DNA from: Pontibacter kalidii
GTDB taxonomy: Bacteria; Bacteroidota; Bacteroidia; Cytophagales; Hymenobacteraceae
Assembly (NCBI RefSeq): GCF_026278245.1
Contig: NZ_CP111079.1
Location: 312,501-376,500 of the forward strand
Direction of reading: 5' to 3'
DNA: 64,000 nt
In this document: in pieces, positions 44,791 to 53,409 of the stretch
Layout of the letters: each line of letters begins with the position of its first letter
How positions within the stretch are numbered: position 1 is the stretch's first letter
Notes under the pieces: generated by a model
Databases searched by the model: none
Told to the model about the DNA's origin: nothing
Seen by the model: the letters and a program-made list of their open reading frames with translations, nothing else
Made by a program: the position numbers and the translations under genes

Positions 44791-44984
44791 AAAAAAAGCA
44801 GGGGCTTAGGCCCGCTGCTTTGGCAGGTTCACCGCTGGGAGGGCCTTGGTGGCGTTGCTCCTCGAGTCTAAAATATTAGGTGTTGGTGATTGCCTTAGCT
44901 GCGGGTGCTGTAATAGCGATAATAATAGCTGTAATAGCTATAAACGCTCAGGCAATAAGAATAGGCAGTACGCAGCAGCGCCAT
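44791..44984 (-). promoter_or_regulatory. putative Tyr-responsive attenuator before phhA
   Basis: On the minus strand: a Tyr-rich leader ORF (44984-44895), a 70-nt linker, then a terminator AAAGCAG-C-GGGC-CTAA-GCCC-CTGCTTT followed by seven T in all (complement of 44821-44791), 37 bp before the phhA ATG. The linker holds AGGCCC (complement of 44841-44846), which can pair with GGGCCT of the terminator's 5' arm and loop (complement of 44808-44813), giving an antiterminator. The layout is that of classical ribosome-mediated attenuation. Function is inference. Confidence 0.75.
44895..44984 (-). CDS. Tyr-rich leader peptide of phhA
   Basis: A 29-codon ORF, ATG at 44984 and TAA at 44897-44895. Ten of its residues are Tyr, seven of them in the stretch YYSYYYRYY; the start is MALLRTAYSY and the end is STRS-stop. 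Such a density of codons for the product of the downstream enzyme is the hallmark of a leader peptide. The opposite-strand frame over the same bases is judged spurious. Confidence 0.75.
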   Translation of the reverse strand: MALLRTAYSYCLSVYSYYSYYYRYYSTRS

Positions 44985-45174
44985 GCCAAGGGATGTTGGC
45001 AAAGGAAGTGTGGTCGCTATGGCTGCGGGTTGATGCATGTGTTCTGTTACAGTTGCAAGAATGCGAACTTCTGGGTTAAACGCAAATGGCGGGGGTAGGT
45101 TTTTGTAGCTGACTTGTTTTTTCTGGTGGGGTATGCGTTTTGGTTATACTTGCGTTGGCTGTAAATTTATACTT

Positions 45175-45545
45175 GTGCTATACTTTATACTTGCCAGCTT
45201 ATACTTCGTAGCGCCTCTCTTAGCCAAGGCTCACTGCAACACGGACCAAGCTATTCTTTCTAGCTGCCGTTCATTCACGGCTTTACAACCTGCTCGTTTC
45301 ATTTCTGGCTTTGGAGCTCTCAAGCCCGAGCGGGCTCTGGGGGTAGGGGCCCTCGATAAGGGCATCGCGCTGGGAGCTTTTCCTGCCCTCGTGCCTCGGG
45401 CTGCCTCGCTCTCGCTCTGCACCGGAAAAACTCGCATAGGCGCTCAACGGAAAGACTGGGATCAGATTTGATTGCCATCGCTGATAGAGCTTGAACGGAG
45501 CTCCCCTCCTTGGACAAGGAGGGGTAGGGGTGGTTGGATACGGTG
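45175..45545 (+). repeat. dispersed intergenic repeat, copy B
   Basis: Homologous to the reverse complement of 14845-15225 and to 52370-52690. It starts in TATACTT-rich sequence, contains CTAGCTGCCGTTCAT, TTTCATTTCTGGCTTTGG, CACCGGAAAAA, GGCGCTCAACGG and GACTGGGATCAGATTTG, and ends in the palindromic CCCCTCCTTGGACAAGGAGGGG followed by TAGGGGTGGTTGG (given in parts). It fills most of the 910-bp gap 44754-45663; the rest is the phhA leader and TATACTT-rich sequence. Confidence 0.8.
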
Positions 45546-45663
45546 CGGCAAAACTTCTCTTATGTTTGGTGGGTGGGAAGGGTTTATACTTTGCAAGGGA
45601 AGTTGGATCTTACGTTTCTCCTTTATCTGAACATTTATACAAATCGTATACAAAATTAGAAGT

Positions 45664-46752
45664 ATGGAGGGCGGGAGTATGGCAGAAACAGCTATAGGAA
45701 AGTATAGGTGCGCCGGCAGGAAGGCGGTGCTGCTGCTGTTCTGGCTGCTGGCTGCCTGTGCTGCACCGCCTTCTGCCACCAAACCGCTTAAAACGAAATA
45801 TGTGGTGATTGTCGTGATAGACGGCACACGCTGGTCTGAAACCTGGGGAACCGTGCCGGGGATTATCCCAAACATGTCCACCGTCCTGATGCCGATGGGC
45901 GTTTTCCTACCGAACTTCTTCAACGATGCTTATACCTACACCAACTCCGGGCACGCGGCTATCACTACTGGCGTGAACCAGCCGATTGATAATTACGGCG
46001 ACGAGCTTCCGGCTAACCCTTCCATTTTCCAGTATTTCCTGAAGCAGACGGGCAAACCGGCCACAGCAGCCTGGATCGTCTCGAGCAAAGACAAGCTGCA
46101 CATACTTGCCAATACCAGCAGGCCCGGCTGGGAGAATGCATTTCAGCCATCGGTAAATGCGGGCAAGAGCGGCCCCGGCACCGGCTACCGCATGGATTCA
46201 CTGACGCTAGTAGAGGCAAAGCGGATTCTGATGAACTACAAGCCCAACCTGATGCTCATCAACTTCATGGAGCCCGACGGCTTCGCCCATGCCGGCAACT
46301 GGGAAAATTATTTAAGGGGTATCTCCAGGGACGACCGGTATGTAAAGGAGCTTTGGGACTTTCTGAACAAGGACGAGACTTTCCGGGGGAAGACCACCCT
46401 GTTTATCACCTCCGACCATGGCCGCCACCTGGACGAGGTAGACGGCGGCTATATGGAACATGGCGACAACTGCCCCGGCTGCGAGCAGATCTACCTGCTG
46501 GCCCTGGGGCCGGATTTCAGGAGGGGAATGGTAGAAACAAGGCATACCCTCATCGATATTGCCCCCACGGTGGCACGCTTGCTCAACCTAGAGATGGACT
46601 CGGTGGTGGTGGTGCCACGGGTGGATACCACCTTCGTGGAGCTCGCCATGGACACGACGCTGGTGGCGCAAAAGAGGGACTCCATCCGCTTAGAGATAAA
46701 AATGGACACCACTATGCTGAAGGGCAGGGTGATGGAAGAGTTGTTCAGGTAG
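45664..46752 (+). CDS. alkaline phosphatase/sulfatase-superfamily lipoprotein
   Basis: A 362-residue envelope protein. A lipoprotein-type signal ends in LLAACA. The domain has the metal-site pattern of the alkaline phosphatase superfamily: VVIDGTRWSETWG (Asp), YTNSGHAAITTG (Thr or Ser nucleophile region), EPDGFAHAGNW (Asp, His), ITSDHGRHLDEV (Asp-His) and a late EHGDNCPG His. It is close to phosphodiesterase or phosphopentomutase-like members without a known substrate. Start at 45664 or the in-frame ATG at 45679. Confidence 0.8.
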   Translation: MEGGSMAETAIGKYRCAGRKAVLLLFWLLAACAAPPSATKPLKTKYVVIVVIDGTRWSETWGTVPGIIPNMSTVLMPMGVFLPNFFNDAYTYTNSGHAAITTGVNQPIDNYGDELPANPSIFQYFLKQTGKPATAAWIVSSKDKLHILANTSRPGWENAFQPSVNAGKSGPGTGYRMDSLTLVEAKRILMNYKPNLMLINFMEPDGFAHAGNWENYLRGISRDDRYVKELWDFLNKDETFRGKTTLFITSDHGRHLDEVDGGYMEHGDNCPGCEQIYLLALGPDFRRGMVETRHTLIDIAPTVARLLNLEMDSVVVVPRVDTTFVELAMDTTLVAQKRDSIRLEIKMDTTMLKGRVMEELFR

Positions 46753-46854
46753 AGCCATCCCTGCGAAGCTGCCCCATTCGGGTGCATGTAGAGAAGTAAG
46801 TGCCTCTTGCGCTTACAAACGCAGGAAGTATACTATAATTAGCCGTCCACAGGT

Positions 46855-47961
46855 ATGAAAACGTGGCTCTCCTACTTCGTTCTTTCTCTGCTGCTGCTCA
46901 GTTTGCCACTGCAGCTCCGGGCGCAGCCTGACACTACTGTACTTTCTTTCGCGGATACAGAGGCCAGGGAGCTTCAAAACCCACTTTTCCTGAGTAACGA
47001 GGTGCTGCACTTTACCCTCCGGATGGATATGAAGACGGTCCTGAAGGATAGGGGCGATGAGCGGGAGTCGCATGGGGCGGTGCTTGTTTATAAGGATGCC
47101 AGTGGTGTGGAGGTGGAGGAGAAGCTGAAGGTGCGGGTGCGGGGCAACCGCCGCCGCGACCCCTCCGTGTGTGATTTCCCGCCGCTGCAGCTCAACTTCT
47201 CCCGCAAAACCGTGGAGAAAACCATTTTCGGTAAGGTGAACAAGCTGAAAATGGTTACGCACTGCATCAACGACGAATATGTGCTGCGCGAGTACCTGGT
47301 ATATAAAGTATACAACACCCTGACCGATGCCAGTTACCGCGTGCGGCTGTGCCGGGTACAGTACGAAGACCTGAAGGGGAGGCGCAAAACCCAGACAGGG
47401 TATGCGTTTTTGATTGAGGATGATGACGTGATGGCCGCCCGCAACAACGCCACCGTTATGCCCGAGGAGGCATTCGTGCGCATGGACAGGACAGCGGAAA
47501 TGCCCATGGCCAAACTGGCGTTCTTTCAGTTCATGATCGGCAACACCGATTGGTCGGTGCCCTACCGCCACAACATCGACCTGCTGCTGGTAGACTCGCT
47601 TGCTGCGCCCCTACCCGTGCCATTTGATTTTGATTATGCCGGCATTGTGGCGACACCCTATGCCTCGCCGCCGCCCGAGTTAGGCATCACTTCAGTCAGG
47701 CAGCGGCTGTTCCGGGGGTATACCTACCCCGATGAAGTATACGTGCAGGTGCGGAAAGTTTTTAACCAGCGCAAGCCCGCCATCTACAAAGTATACCAAA
47801 GCTTTACGCTGCTGGACAGGGGCTACATCCGGCAAACCACCAAATACCTTGACCAATTTTACGAAGCCCTCAACGACCCCAGGGATTTTCATAATGCCTT
47901 TGTGCGGCAGGGGCAGCAGAACCTACGGTCCAGTGTGGTGGTGAAGGGGCTGGAAAAGTAA
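46855..47961 (+). CDS. secreted CotH-like protein
   Basis: A 368-residue protein with a signal peptide (1-23, ending LQLRAQ). The body resembles CotH-type atypical kinases: VRVRGNRRRDPS, KLKMVTHCINDEYVLREYLVYKVYN, GYAFLIEDDD, FMIGNTDWSVPYRHN and VPFDFDYAG carry the RGN, GNTD and DFD elements expected near the active site. Assignment to the kinase family is by pattern only. It lies about 100 bp after the phosphatase-like lipoprotein on the same strand. Function unknown. Confidence 0.65.
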   Translation: MKTWLSYFVLSLLLLSLPLQLRAQPDTTVLSFADTEARELQNPLFLSNEVLHFTLRMDMKTVLKDRGDERESHGAVLVYKDASGVEVEEKLKVRVRGNRRRDPSVCDFPPLQLNFSRKTVEKTIFGKVNKLKMVTHCINDEYVLREYLVYKVYNTLTDASYRVRLCRVQYEDLKGRRKTQTGYAFLIEDDDVMAARNNATVMPEEAFVRMDRTAEMPMAKLAFFQFMIGNTDWSVPYRHNIDLLLVDSLAAPLPVPFDFDYAGIVATPYASPPPELGITSVRQRLFRGYTYPDEVYVQVRKVFNQRKPAIYKVYQSFTLLDRGYIRQTTKYLDQFYEALNDPRDFHNAFVRQGQQNLRSSVVVKGLEK

Positions 47962-47993
47962 AATCCCCTCCTGAGCGCAGAAGGGGATTTTAT
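47960..47993. terminator. bidirectional terminator
   Basis: AAATCCCCT (47961-47969) and AGGGGATTT (47982-47990) pair, between the CotH-like gene and the convergent ABC-F gene. Confidence 0.8.
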
Positions 47994-48002
47994 ACTTTAT
48001 AC

Positions 48003-49892
48003 TTACATCAGTTCGGCCAGCTCCAGCCATCGGAACTCCTTTTCTTCCAGCTGCTCGTGTATACTTTCTAATTCCTTTGCCCAGGCCCCTAACTGTTCAT
48101 GGTCGGTGGTGGTGCCGGCGTTCATGGTCTCTATCAACTCAGCCTTGCGGTTCTCCAGCTGCTCTATTTCCTGCTCCAGGCGCTCGTACTCCTTTTTCTC
48201 GTTATAGGTGGCCTTGCGCTTGCCGTTAGGTGGCTCCGGTTTTTTCTCCGCAACCGGTGCCGGTGCAACAGCTTTGGCTTCTTCCTGCTGTAGCTTGTCC
48301 TGCTTCTCCTGCTCTTTCTGCCACTCGCGGTAGTCGGTGTAGTTGCCCGGGAAGTTGCGGATCTGCCCTTCACCCTCAAACACGAACAGGTGCTCCACCA
48401 GCCGGTCCATAAAGTAGCGGTCGTGGCTCACGATGAGCAGGCAGCCACCGAAGTTCAGCAGGAAATCCTCCAGGATGTTGAGCGTGATGATGTCCAAATC
48501 GTTGGTAGGCTCGTCGAGGATAAGGAAGTTCGGGTTTTTGATGAGCACGCGCAGCAGCTGCAGACGGCGCTTCTCGCCACCGCTCAGCTTGCTTACAAAC
48601 GTATACTGCTGCGGCGGGGCGAACTGAAAGTGCTGCAAAAACTGGCTCGCCGTGATCACCTCGCCGTTGGCCATCTCCACAACCTCGGCAATCTCCTTCA
48701 CGATGTCGATCACGCGCTGGTCCTCCTTATACACTAGCTCATCCTGAGTATAGTAGCCAAACACCGTGGTCTGGCCGGCGTCAATCAGCCCCGCATCCGG
48801 CTGCAATTTGCCCGTCAACATGTTCAGGAACGTGGACTTGCCGGCTCCGTTCGGTCCAACAATGCCGATGCGGTCCTTTTTCTTAAAGACGTAGCTAAAG
48901 TCGTCCACGATCTTCTTCTGCCCGAACGATTTAGAGATATGATCCACTTCGATGATCTTACCACCCTGGCGCGTGGTTTTCACCGACAGCTCCAGCTGCG
49001 GGCCGGCTGTTTTCTTGGCGGCTTTCTCCTTCAGTTCCTCAAAAGCATCTACTCTATACTTGGCCTTGGTGCCCCGGGCTTTGGGCTGGCGACGGATCCA
49101 GTCCAGTTCCTTGCGCATCAGGTTGCGGGCTTTCTCCGTCTCGGCGGCGGCAGACAGCTCCCGCTCGGCCTTCTTCTCCAGGAAATAGCTGTAATTTCCT
49201 TTGTAAGTATAAATCTCGCCGTTATCAAGTTCGGCTATCTCGTTGGCTACCTTGTCCAGGAAATAGCGGTCGTGGGTTACCATCAGCAGGGTGGTGTTCT
49301 GCGTGCTCAACATTCCCTCCAACCATTCGATCGTGTCCAGGTCCAGGTGGTTGGTGGGCTCGTCGAGTATGAGCATGGTCGGTTCCTCTATCAGCACACG
49401 GGCCATGGCCACCCGCTTGCGCTGGCCCCCGGAGAGGCTCTTGATCGGCACATCCAGGTTGTTGATGCCCAACTTGGAGAGGATCTGCTTTACCTTCACC
49501 TCAAAATCCCAGGCCTGCAACTCGTCCATGCGCTCCATGAGCTGCTGCATTTTAGCTGCGGCGGTGTTGGGATTGGCAATGGCAGCCTCGTAATCCTTTA
49601 TCAGCTCCAGGGTCTCGTTCTGCATCGAGAAAATGGTCTGCTGCACGGTCAGTTCCTCGTCGAACTCCGGGTTTTGGCCCAGGTAGCCGATGCTTACCTC
49701 TTTGCGCACGCTCACGCTACCTTCGTCAGGAGGCAGTTTGCCGGCCAGGATGTTGAGCAAGGTGGTTTTACCGGAGCCGTTTACGCCCACCAGCACCACG
49801 CGCTGCCCCTGGCTGATGCCAAAGTTCAGGTTCTTAAAAAGCCAGCGGTCGCCGAAGCTCTTGGATACATTCTCAGCAGATAGGTAGTTCAT
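48003..49892 (-). CDS. ABC-F family ATPase (Uup-like)
   Basis: A 629-residue soluble protein with two ABC domains and no membrane part. Domain 1: Walker A GVNGSGKTT (about 37-45), signature LSGGQRKR, Walker B LILDEPTNHLD. Linker at about 240-310. Domain 2: GPNGAGKST, LSGGEKRRLQLLR, LDEPTNDLD. A C-terminal coiled coil (KEYERLEQEIEQLENRK) completes the Uup layout. ABC-F proteins act on ribosomes as translation factors; some give antibiotic protection, but nothing here marks it as a resistance variant. Confidence 0.93.
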   Translation of the reverse strand: MNYLSAENVSKSFGDRWLFKNLNFGISQGQRVVLVGVNGSGKTTLLNILAGKLPPDEGSVSVRKEVSIGYLGQNPEFDEELTVQQTIFSMQNETLELIKDYEAAIANPNTAAAKMQQLMERMDELQAWDFEVKVKQILSKLGINNLDVPIKSLSGGQRKRVAMARVLIEEPTMLILDEPTNHLDLDTIEWLEGMLSTQNTTLLMVTHDRYFLDKVANEIAELDNGEIYTYKGNYSYFLEKKAERELSAAAETEKARNLMRKELDWIRRQPKARGTKAKYRVDAFEELKEKAAKKTAGPQLELSVKTTRQGGKIIEVDHISKSFGQKKIVDDFSYVFKKKDRIGIVGPNGAGKSTFLNMLTGKLQPDAGLIDAGQTTVFGYYTQDELVYKEDQRVIDIVKEIAEVVEMANGEVITASQFLQHFQFAPPQQYTFVSKLSGGEKRRLQLLRVLIKNPNFLILDEPTNDLDIITLNILEDFLLNFGGCLLIVSHDRYFMDRLVEHLFVFEGEGQIRNFPGNYTDYREWQKEQEKQDKLQQEEAKAVAPAPVAEKKPEPPNGKRKATYNEKKEYERLEQEIEQLENRKAELIETMNAGTTTDHEQLGAWAKELESIHEQLEEKEFRWLELAELM

Positions 49893-49955
49893 ACTACAAA
49901 GTTAGTGATGTGCCGACACAAAAGATAATGCCGGCTCTACAAAACAGGCAAGTAT

Positions 49956-49988
49956 AAAAAAGGCCGGCCTTGTGGGGCCAGCCTTTTT
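49956..49988 (-). terminator. terminator after the SPW-repeat gene
   Basis: AAAAAGGC...GCCTTTTT with additional GGCC pairing around TTGT, about 20 bp past the minus-strand stop at 50008. Confidence 0.8.
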
Positions 49989-50007
49989 GCTGCGGTTAAA
50001 GTTATTT

Positions 50008-50397
50008 TTAGTGTATGGTATCCTGTGTGGCGTGGCGCCTGCTGTAAGCCTCGCTTGGCCTGCGGTGGGTTGTAAGCGAAGCCAGAATCGCGAACACACC
50101 ACCAATTAGGTGCGGCATGTATACACGGTCTGCAAAGTTAAACATCCACGGCGACAGGGCCAGAATTACGCCCAGGCCAAAGTCGACCATCAGGTGCGTC
50201 TGCATCGGAATCTTGTGGATCAGCCCTACCTCAAAGTCTGTGAAGATCGTCTGGAGCAGGATCAGGATACCGGCGGCCACCATTACCCAGGTGGCGGCGC
50301 TAACATCTGAAAAATTGAATAACCATGGAGCTGCTATAAATAACAACCCCACCACATAATCTAATATCCCGTGGAATCGGGTTGGGATAAATCTCAT
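50008..50397 (-). CDS. SPW-repeat membrane protein
   Basis: A 129-residue protein with four membrane segments in two repeats. The repeat motif appears twice: FIAAPWLFNFSDVSAATW (about 18-35) and LALSPWMFNFADRVY (about 79-93). This matches the SPW-repeat family of small integral membrane proteins. A basic tail (THRRPSEAYSRRHA) follows. Function unknown. Confidence 0.88.
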   Translation of the reverse strand: MRFIPTRFHGILDYVVGLLFIAAPWLFNFSDVSAATWVMVAAGILILLQTIFTDFEVGLIHKIPMQTHLMVDFGLGVILALSPWMFNFADRVYMPHLIGGVFAILASLTTHRRPSEAYSRRHATQDTIH

Positions 50398-50487
50398 ATC
50401 AAACCTCCTTTCGTAAATAGTTTACAGGTTGTTATACGAGCCCGATTAGATTAGTATGAAAAATAGTGCAATTTTTTGAGTGAATGG

Positions 50488-50991
50488 CTACTCGTTTACG
50501 ACCAACGCACGCGCTATGTAATCGTGCAGCATCTGGTGCCTTCGCGAGTTCACCATCAGCACAAAACCAAGGCCCAGCGGAACAAGGGAGAGCAGTTTGG
50601 AGAAGTAGCGCAGGTTAGCCTGTGCAAACGTGACGGGCCTGCCGCGCAGGTCGGTCACGCGCAGGCCAATGGTAAACTTGCCGATGGTGGCCTGTTTCTG
50701 CGACGATTCCAGCACCGTATAGTAAGCCCAATGGAGGAGCGGGAAGTATGGGTTGAGGAAAACCAGCTTCGCAATCACCAGCAGTTCGTCCAGCTTAATG
50801 CCGCCGCTATAGATCTTATCCCAGGTGTAAACATGCTCCAGGTTGCCGCCCATCCCGTAAATAATAAACGTGTAGAGAAAAACCAACAGGGTGGTGTCTA
50901 CCAGAAAGGAAACGAATCGGGCAGAAAGCGTGCCGTATAAAGCAGAACGTTTTACCGTGGGTGCGGGGGAGAGCGTATAAGTGCTTTGCAT
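50488..50991 (-). CDS. RDD family membrane protein
   Basis: A 167-residue protein with three or four membrane segments. The RDD pattern is visible: SARFVSFLVDTTLLVFLY (Arg, Asp) in the first segment and QKQATIGKFTIGLRVTDLRG, then the Asp of HDYIARALVV, later. The family's transport function is largely unproven. It is probably monocistronic. Confidence 0.88.
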   Translation of the reverse strand: MQSTYTLSPAPTVKRSALYGTLSARFVSFLVDTTLLVFLYTFIIYGMGGNLEHVYTWDKIYSGGIKLDELLVIAKLVFLNPYFPLLHWAYYTVLESSQKQATIGKFTIGLRVTDLRGRPVTFAQANLRYFSKLLSLVPLGLGFVLMVNSRRHQMLHDYIARALVVNE

Positions 50992-51224
50992 GAGCAGTAG
51001 TAGGATATATAGTTTCTGTACGGCCTGTTATGAGCCTCTTAAATCTTTCTTCCCTCCCTTTATCTGGAGGAGCACCTTTGGCAAGGTTAGCTACCTGCAT
51101 CGTTAGCTAAGTGTGGCGTAGTAGGGTATTGCTGTTAAAAATACATTTTTATTGTAAAACAGCAAATAGTTTGAATATTTTTTATTAAGGATGTGTGGTT
51201 ATGTGAATTAATTTTCTGCAAATA

Positions 51225-51232
51225 TAACTTTG
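51225..51232 (+). promoter_or_regulatory. possible promoter -7 box (TAACTTTG)
   Basis: TAACTTTG matches TAnnTTTG in the AT-rich gap 50992-51333, about 100 bp before murI. No clear -33 box was found. The rest of the gap has no gene. Confidence 0.3.
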
Positions 51233-51333
51233 TTTAGGAGTTATAAATTCGAAAAGGTTACAAAATACAGTGAATGTATATTTTACAAGGGTGAACAGCT
51301 GCGTTCTCCTTGTTTTAGCTAAATTCGCTCTTC

Positions 51334-52149
51334 ATGAACCAGGAAAAGAGAGACAGGCCGATAGGCATTTTTGACAGTGGGATAGGTGGACTTACTGTGG
51401 CTCAGGCAATTATAAATGTGCTGCCAAACGAGCGCCTCGTGTACTTCGGCGACACCGCCCACCTGCCCTACGGCGACAAGTCTACGGCGGCGATACAGGC
51501 CTACGCGGTAAAGATTTGCGACCTGCTGATACGGCAGCAATGCAAGGTGATACTCATCGCCTGCAATTCGGCCTCGGCGGCGGCTTATGAGCTGGTGAAG
51601 GAGTATGTGGGCAGCAAAGCCAAAGTGCTCAACGTCATAGACCCGATCGTGAGGCACATCGGCCAGAGCTACCCCGACAAAACCATCGGCCTGATCGGCA
51701 CCAAGCAAACCGTGAACTCCAACGTGTACCGCAAGAAGGTGGACGAGCTGGATCGCAGCATTGAGCTGAGGTCGCTGGCCACGCCGCTGCTGGCGGCCAT
51801 GATAGAGGAGGGTTTCTTTAATGATTCCATCTCCGAGAGCGTGATCCATGCCTATCTCTCGGACCCGCACCTGCAGAACATCGAGGCGCTTATACTTGGC
51901 TGCACCCATTACCCGCTCATCAAAAAACAGATAGAGAATTATTATAAAGGCGGGGTGGACGTGCTGGATGCCAGCCAGATCGTGGCGCAGCAGGTAAAGG
52001 ATTACCTGGATCAGCATCACCTCGCCGCCGAAAAACGCTCCGGCGACCATACCTTTTACGTCTCCGACTTCACCCGTTCTTTCGAGGAAAGCACCCGCAT
52101 CTTCTTTAAGCGCAAAGTACACCTGGAGCACTACCCGCTGTGGGAATGA
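51334..52149 (+). CDS. murI: glutamate racemase
   Basis: A 271-residue cofactor-independent racemase that makes D-glutamate for peptidoglycan. The two catalytic cysteines are C77 in IACNSASA and C190 in LGCTHYPL; the start IGIFDSGIGGLTV and VYFGDTAHLPYG are conserved. The usual CNTAS is CNSAS here, a conservative change. Length is normal. Confidence 0.96.
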   Translation: MNQEKRDRPIGIFDSGIGGLTVAQAIINVLPNERLVYFGDTAHLPYGDKSTAAIQAYAVKICDLLIRQQCKVILIACNSASAAAYELVKEYVGSKAKVLNVIDPIVRHIGQSYPDKTIGLIGTKQTVNSNVYRKKVDELDRSIELRSLATPLLAAMIEEGFFNDSISESVIHAYLSDPHLQNIEALILGCTHYPLIKKQIENYYKGGVDVLDASQIVAQQVKDYLDQHHLAAEKRSGDHTFYVSDFTRSFEESTRIFFKRKVHLEHYPLWE

Positions 52150-52320
52150 TATGGAGTTAGAGAGTTAAAGAGTTTGGGAGTTAGAGAGCATGTAAATCTC
52201 TCCTTCCTTGCAGGACTTCAGTCCTATGTCGTGGGGATGAGGTTATATCGGTGACTCGTCTGGCTCGGAAAGCCATACTTATACTTGAGCTATACTTGCC
52301 GGTTTATACTTTCGCTGGCG

Positions 52321-52334
52321 CGGGCTTGTAGCCC
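52321..52334. repeat. short hairpin repeat CGGGCTTGTAGCCCG
   Basis: CGGGCT and AGCCCG with a TGT-type loop, followed by TGCCT. The same unit with other stem bases (CGAGCTTGTAGCTCG, then TACCT) occurs at 55391-55404. The preceding 52150-52320 contains another small hairpin (AGGACTTCAGTCCT near 52210) and TATACTT copies, with no gene. Confidence 0.55.
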
Positions 52335-52369
52335 GTGCCTTTTATTTCCGAGATCCTGGTTATACTTTG

Positions 52370-52690
52370 CTTATACTTTATACTTTGGCTATACTTTCAT
52401 AGCCCCTGCTTTCTGCAACTGGACACAAGCGACCCTTGCTAGCTGCCGTTCATCCTCAGTCTTATAAACCCATCGTTTCATTTCCTGCTTTGGCTCCCTC
52501 CAGGCCGGGAGGCCTCGTCCTCGGGTATCGCGCTGTGTTCCCTCCTGCGCCATAGCGCTGCCCTTTCAGGGCACCGGAAATCTACAAGGCGCTCAACCCG
52601 AGGACTGGGTATCATTTTGATAGCTGCTTGCAATGCAACATGAACCGAGCTCTCTCTCCTGTTCTTAGGAGAGGGTTGGGGTGAGGTGAA
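52370..52690 (+). repeat. dispersed intergenic repeat, copy C
   Basis: Homologous to copies A and B: CTAGCTGCCGTTCAT, CATCGTTTCATTTCCTG, TTTGGCTCCCTCCAGGCC (reverse complement of the same block in copy A, 15080-15100), GGCACCGGAAAT, AAGGCGCTCAA and GACTGGGTATCA. It ends in a different palindrome, CTCTCCTGTTCTTAGGAGAG, then GGTTGGGGTGAGG. It makes up much of the 697-bp gap 52150-52846. No coding frame is supported. Confidence 0.8.
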
Positions 52691-52846
52691 ATTCGGTATC
52701 GCTACCAAAAACTCGAAGAACCTGCTTTCATATCTAATAAATTGAAATCTGTAACCACCTAACTGCTGCGAACAAGTATAAACCGGACCATTTTAAGGCA
52801 CTTCCGCGTAAAAAGGTTATCTTTATGCTAATCAAGACTAATCCTG

Positions 52847-53395
52847 ATGAAGAAGAAATACCTGACCATAGGCGACCTGAAGCGCAATGCTTTTATCGTG
52901 GCGGCCGCTGCCTGCATGGGCCTGACAAGCTGCGGGCCTAATAACCAGAGCGAGGAGTGGAACACCGGCGAGGAAGTAGTCGTTCCGGACGGCATCATTA
53001 CGGAGCTGACAGAAGAGACGCCGGACCAGTGGAAGATAACCGACGAGCGGACCACGGCACCCGGTAAAAGTATGGCTATCCTAAAGTATAACGACGGCCG
53101 CGTGGACACGCTGCAGGGCCTGGAGCTGGAGAACCAGATGAAGGCTCTGGCTGATAACCAGCAGGTATACCAGCAGGGAGGCTTTGGTATGGGCAATGTG
53201 CTGTGGTGGAGCGCATTGGGTTATATGGCTGGCCGTACCATGGGACCGCGCGCAGGTTATTACGCCAACCCGAACATCATGAACAATACTACCGCATGGC
53301 GCCAGAACGTGCAGACGTATCGTCAGCAAAGCACTGCGCCTCGCTCAGGCAGAAGTGGCTTTTTTAGAGGCCGTAGCGGTGGGGCAGGAGCCTAA
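52847..53395 (+). CDS. YgiB-like lipoprotein
   Basis: A 182-residue protein with a lipoprotein signal (AAAACMGLTSC, lipid Cys near 29) after a basic N-terminus. The middle is acidic. It then has LWWSALGYMAGRTMGP, like the WMPLMAGYMMGRLMGG-type segment of E. coli YgiB, and ends in a Ser/Arg/Gly-rich tail. The next gene is a YgiC homologue 14 bp downstream, the same order as ygiB-ygiC in E. coli, which supports the assignment. Function unknown. Confidence 0.7.
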   Translation: MKKKYLTIGDLKRNAFIVAAAACMGLTSCGPNNQSEEWNTGEEVVVPDGIITELTEETPDQWKITDERTTAPGKSMAILKYNDGRVDTLQGLELENQMKALADNQQVYQQGGFGMGNVLWWSALGYMAGRTMGPRAGYYANPNIMNNTTAWRQNVQTYRQQSTAPRSGRSGFFRGRSGGAGA

Positions 53396-53409
53396 TATAT
53401 AAGACTTTA

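Noticed and set aside
44791..44870. Resemblance of the phhA leader (GCCACCAAGG, GGTGAACCTGCC) to glycine riboswitch segments
   Set aside because: Only short pieces match, paired helices do not follow the aptamer order, and a Tyr-codon leader plus terminator accounts for the region.
44880..45098. A 72-codon plus-strand frame with a hydrophobic start and several Cys
   Set aside because: It overlaps the Tyr-rich leader and upstream region on the other strand, starts at TTG, and has no support; the leader explains the sequence better.
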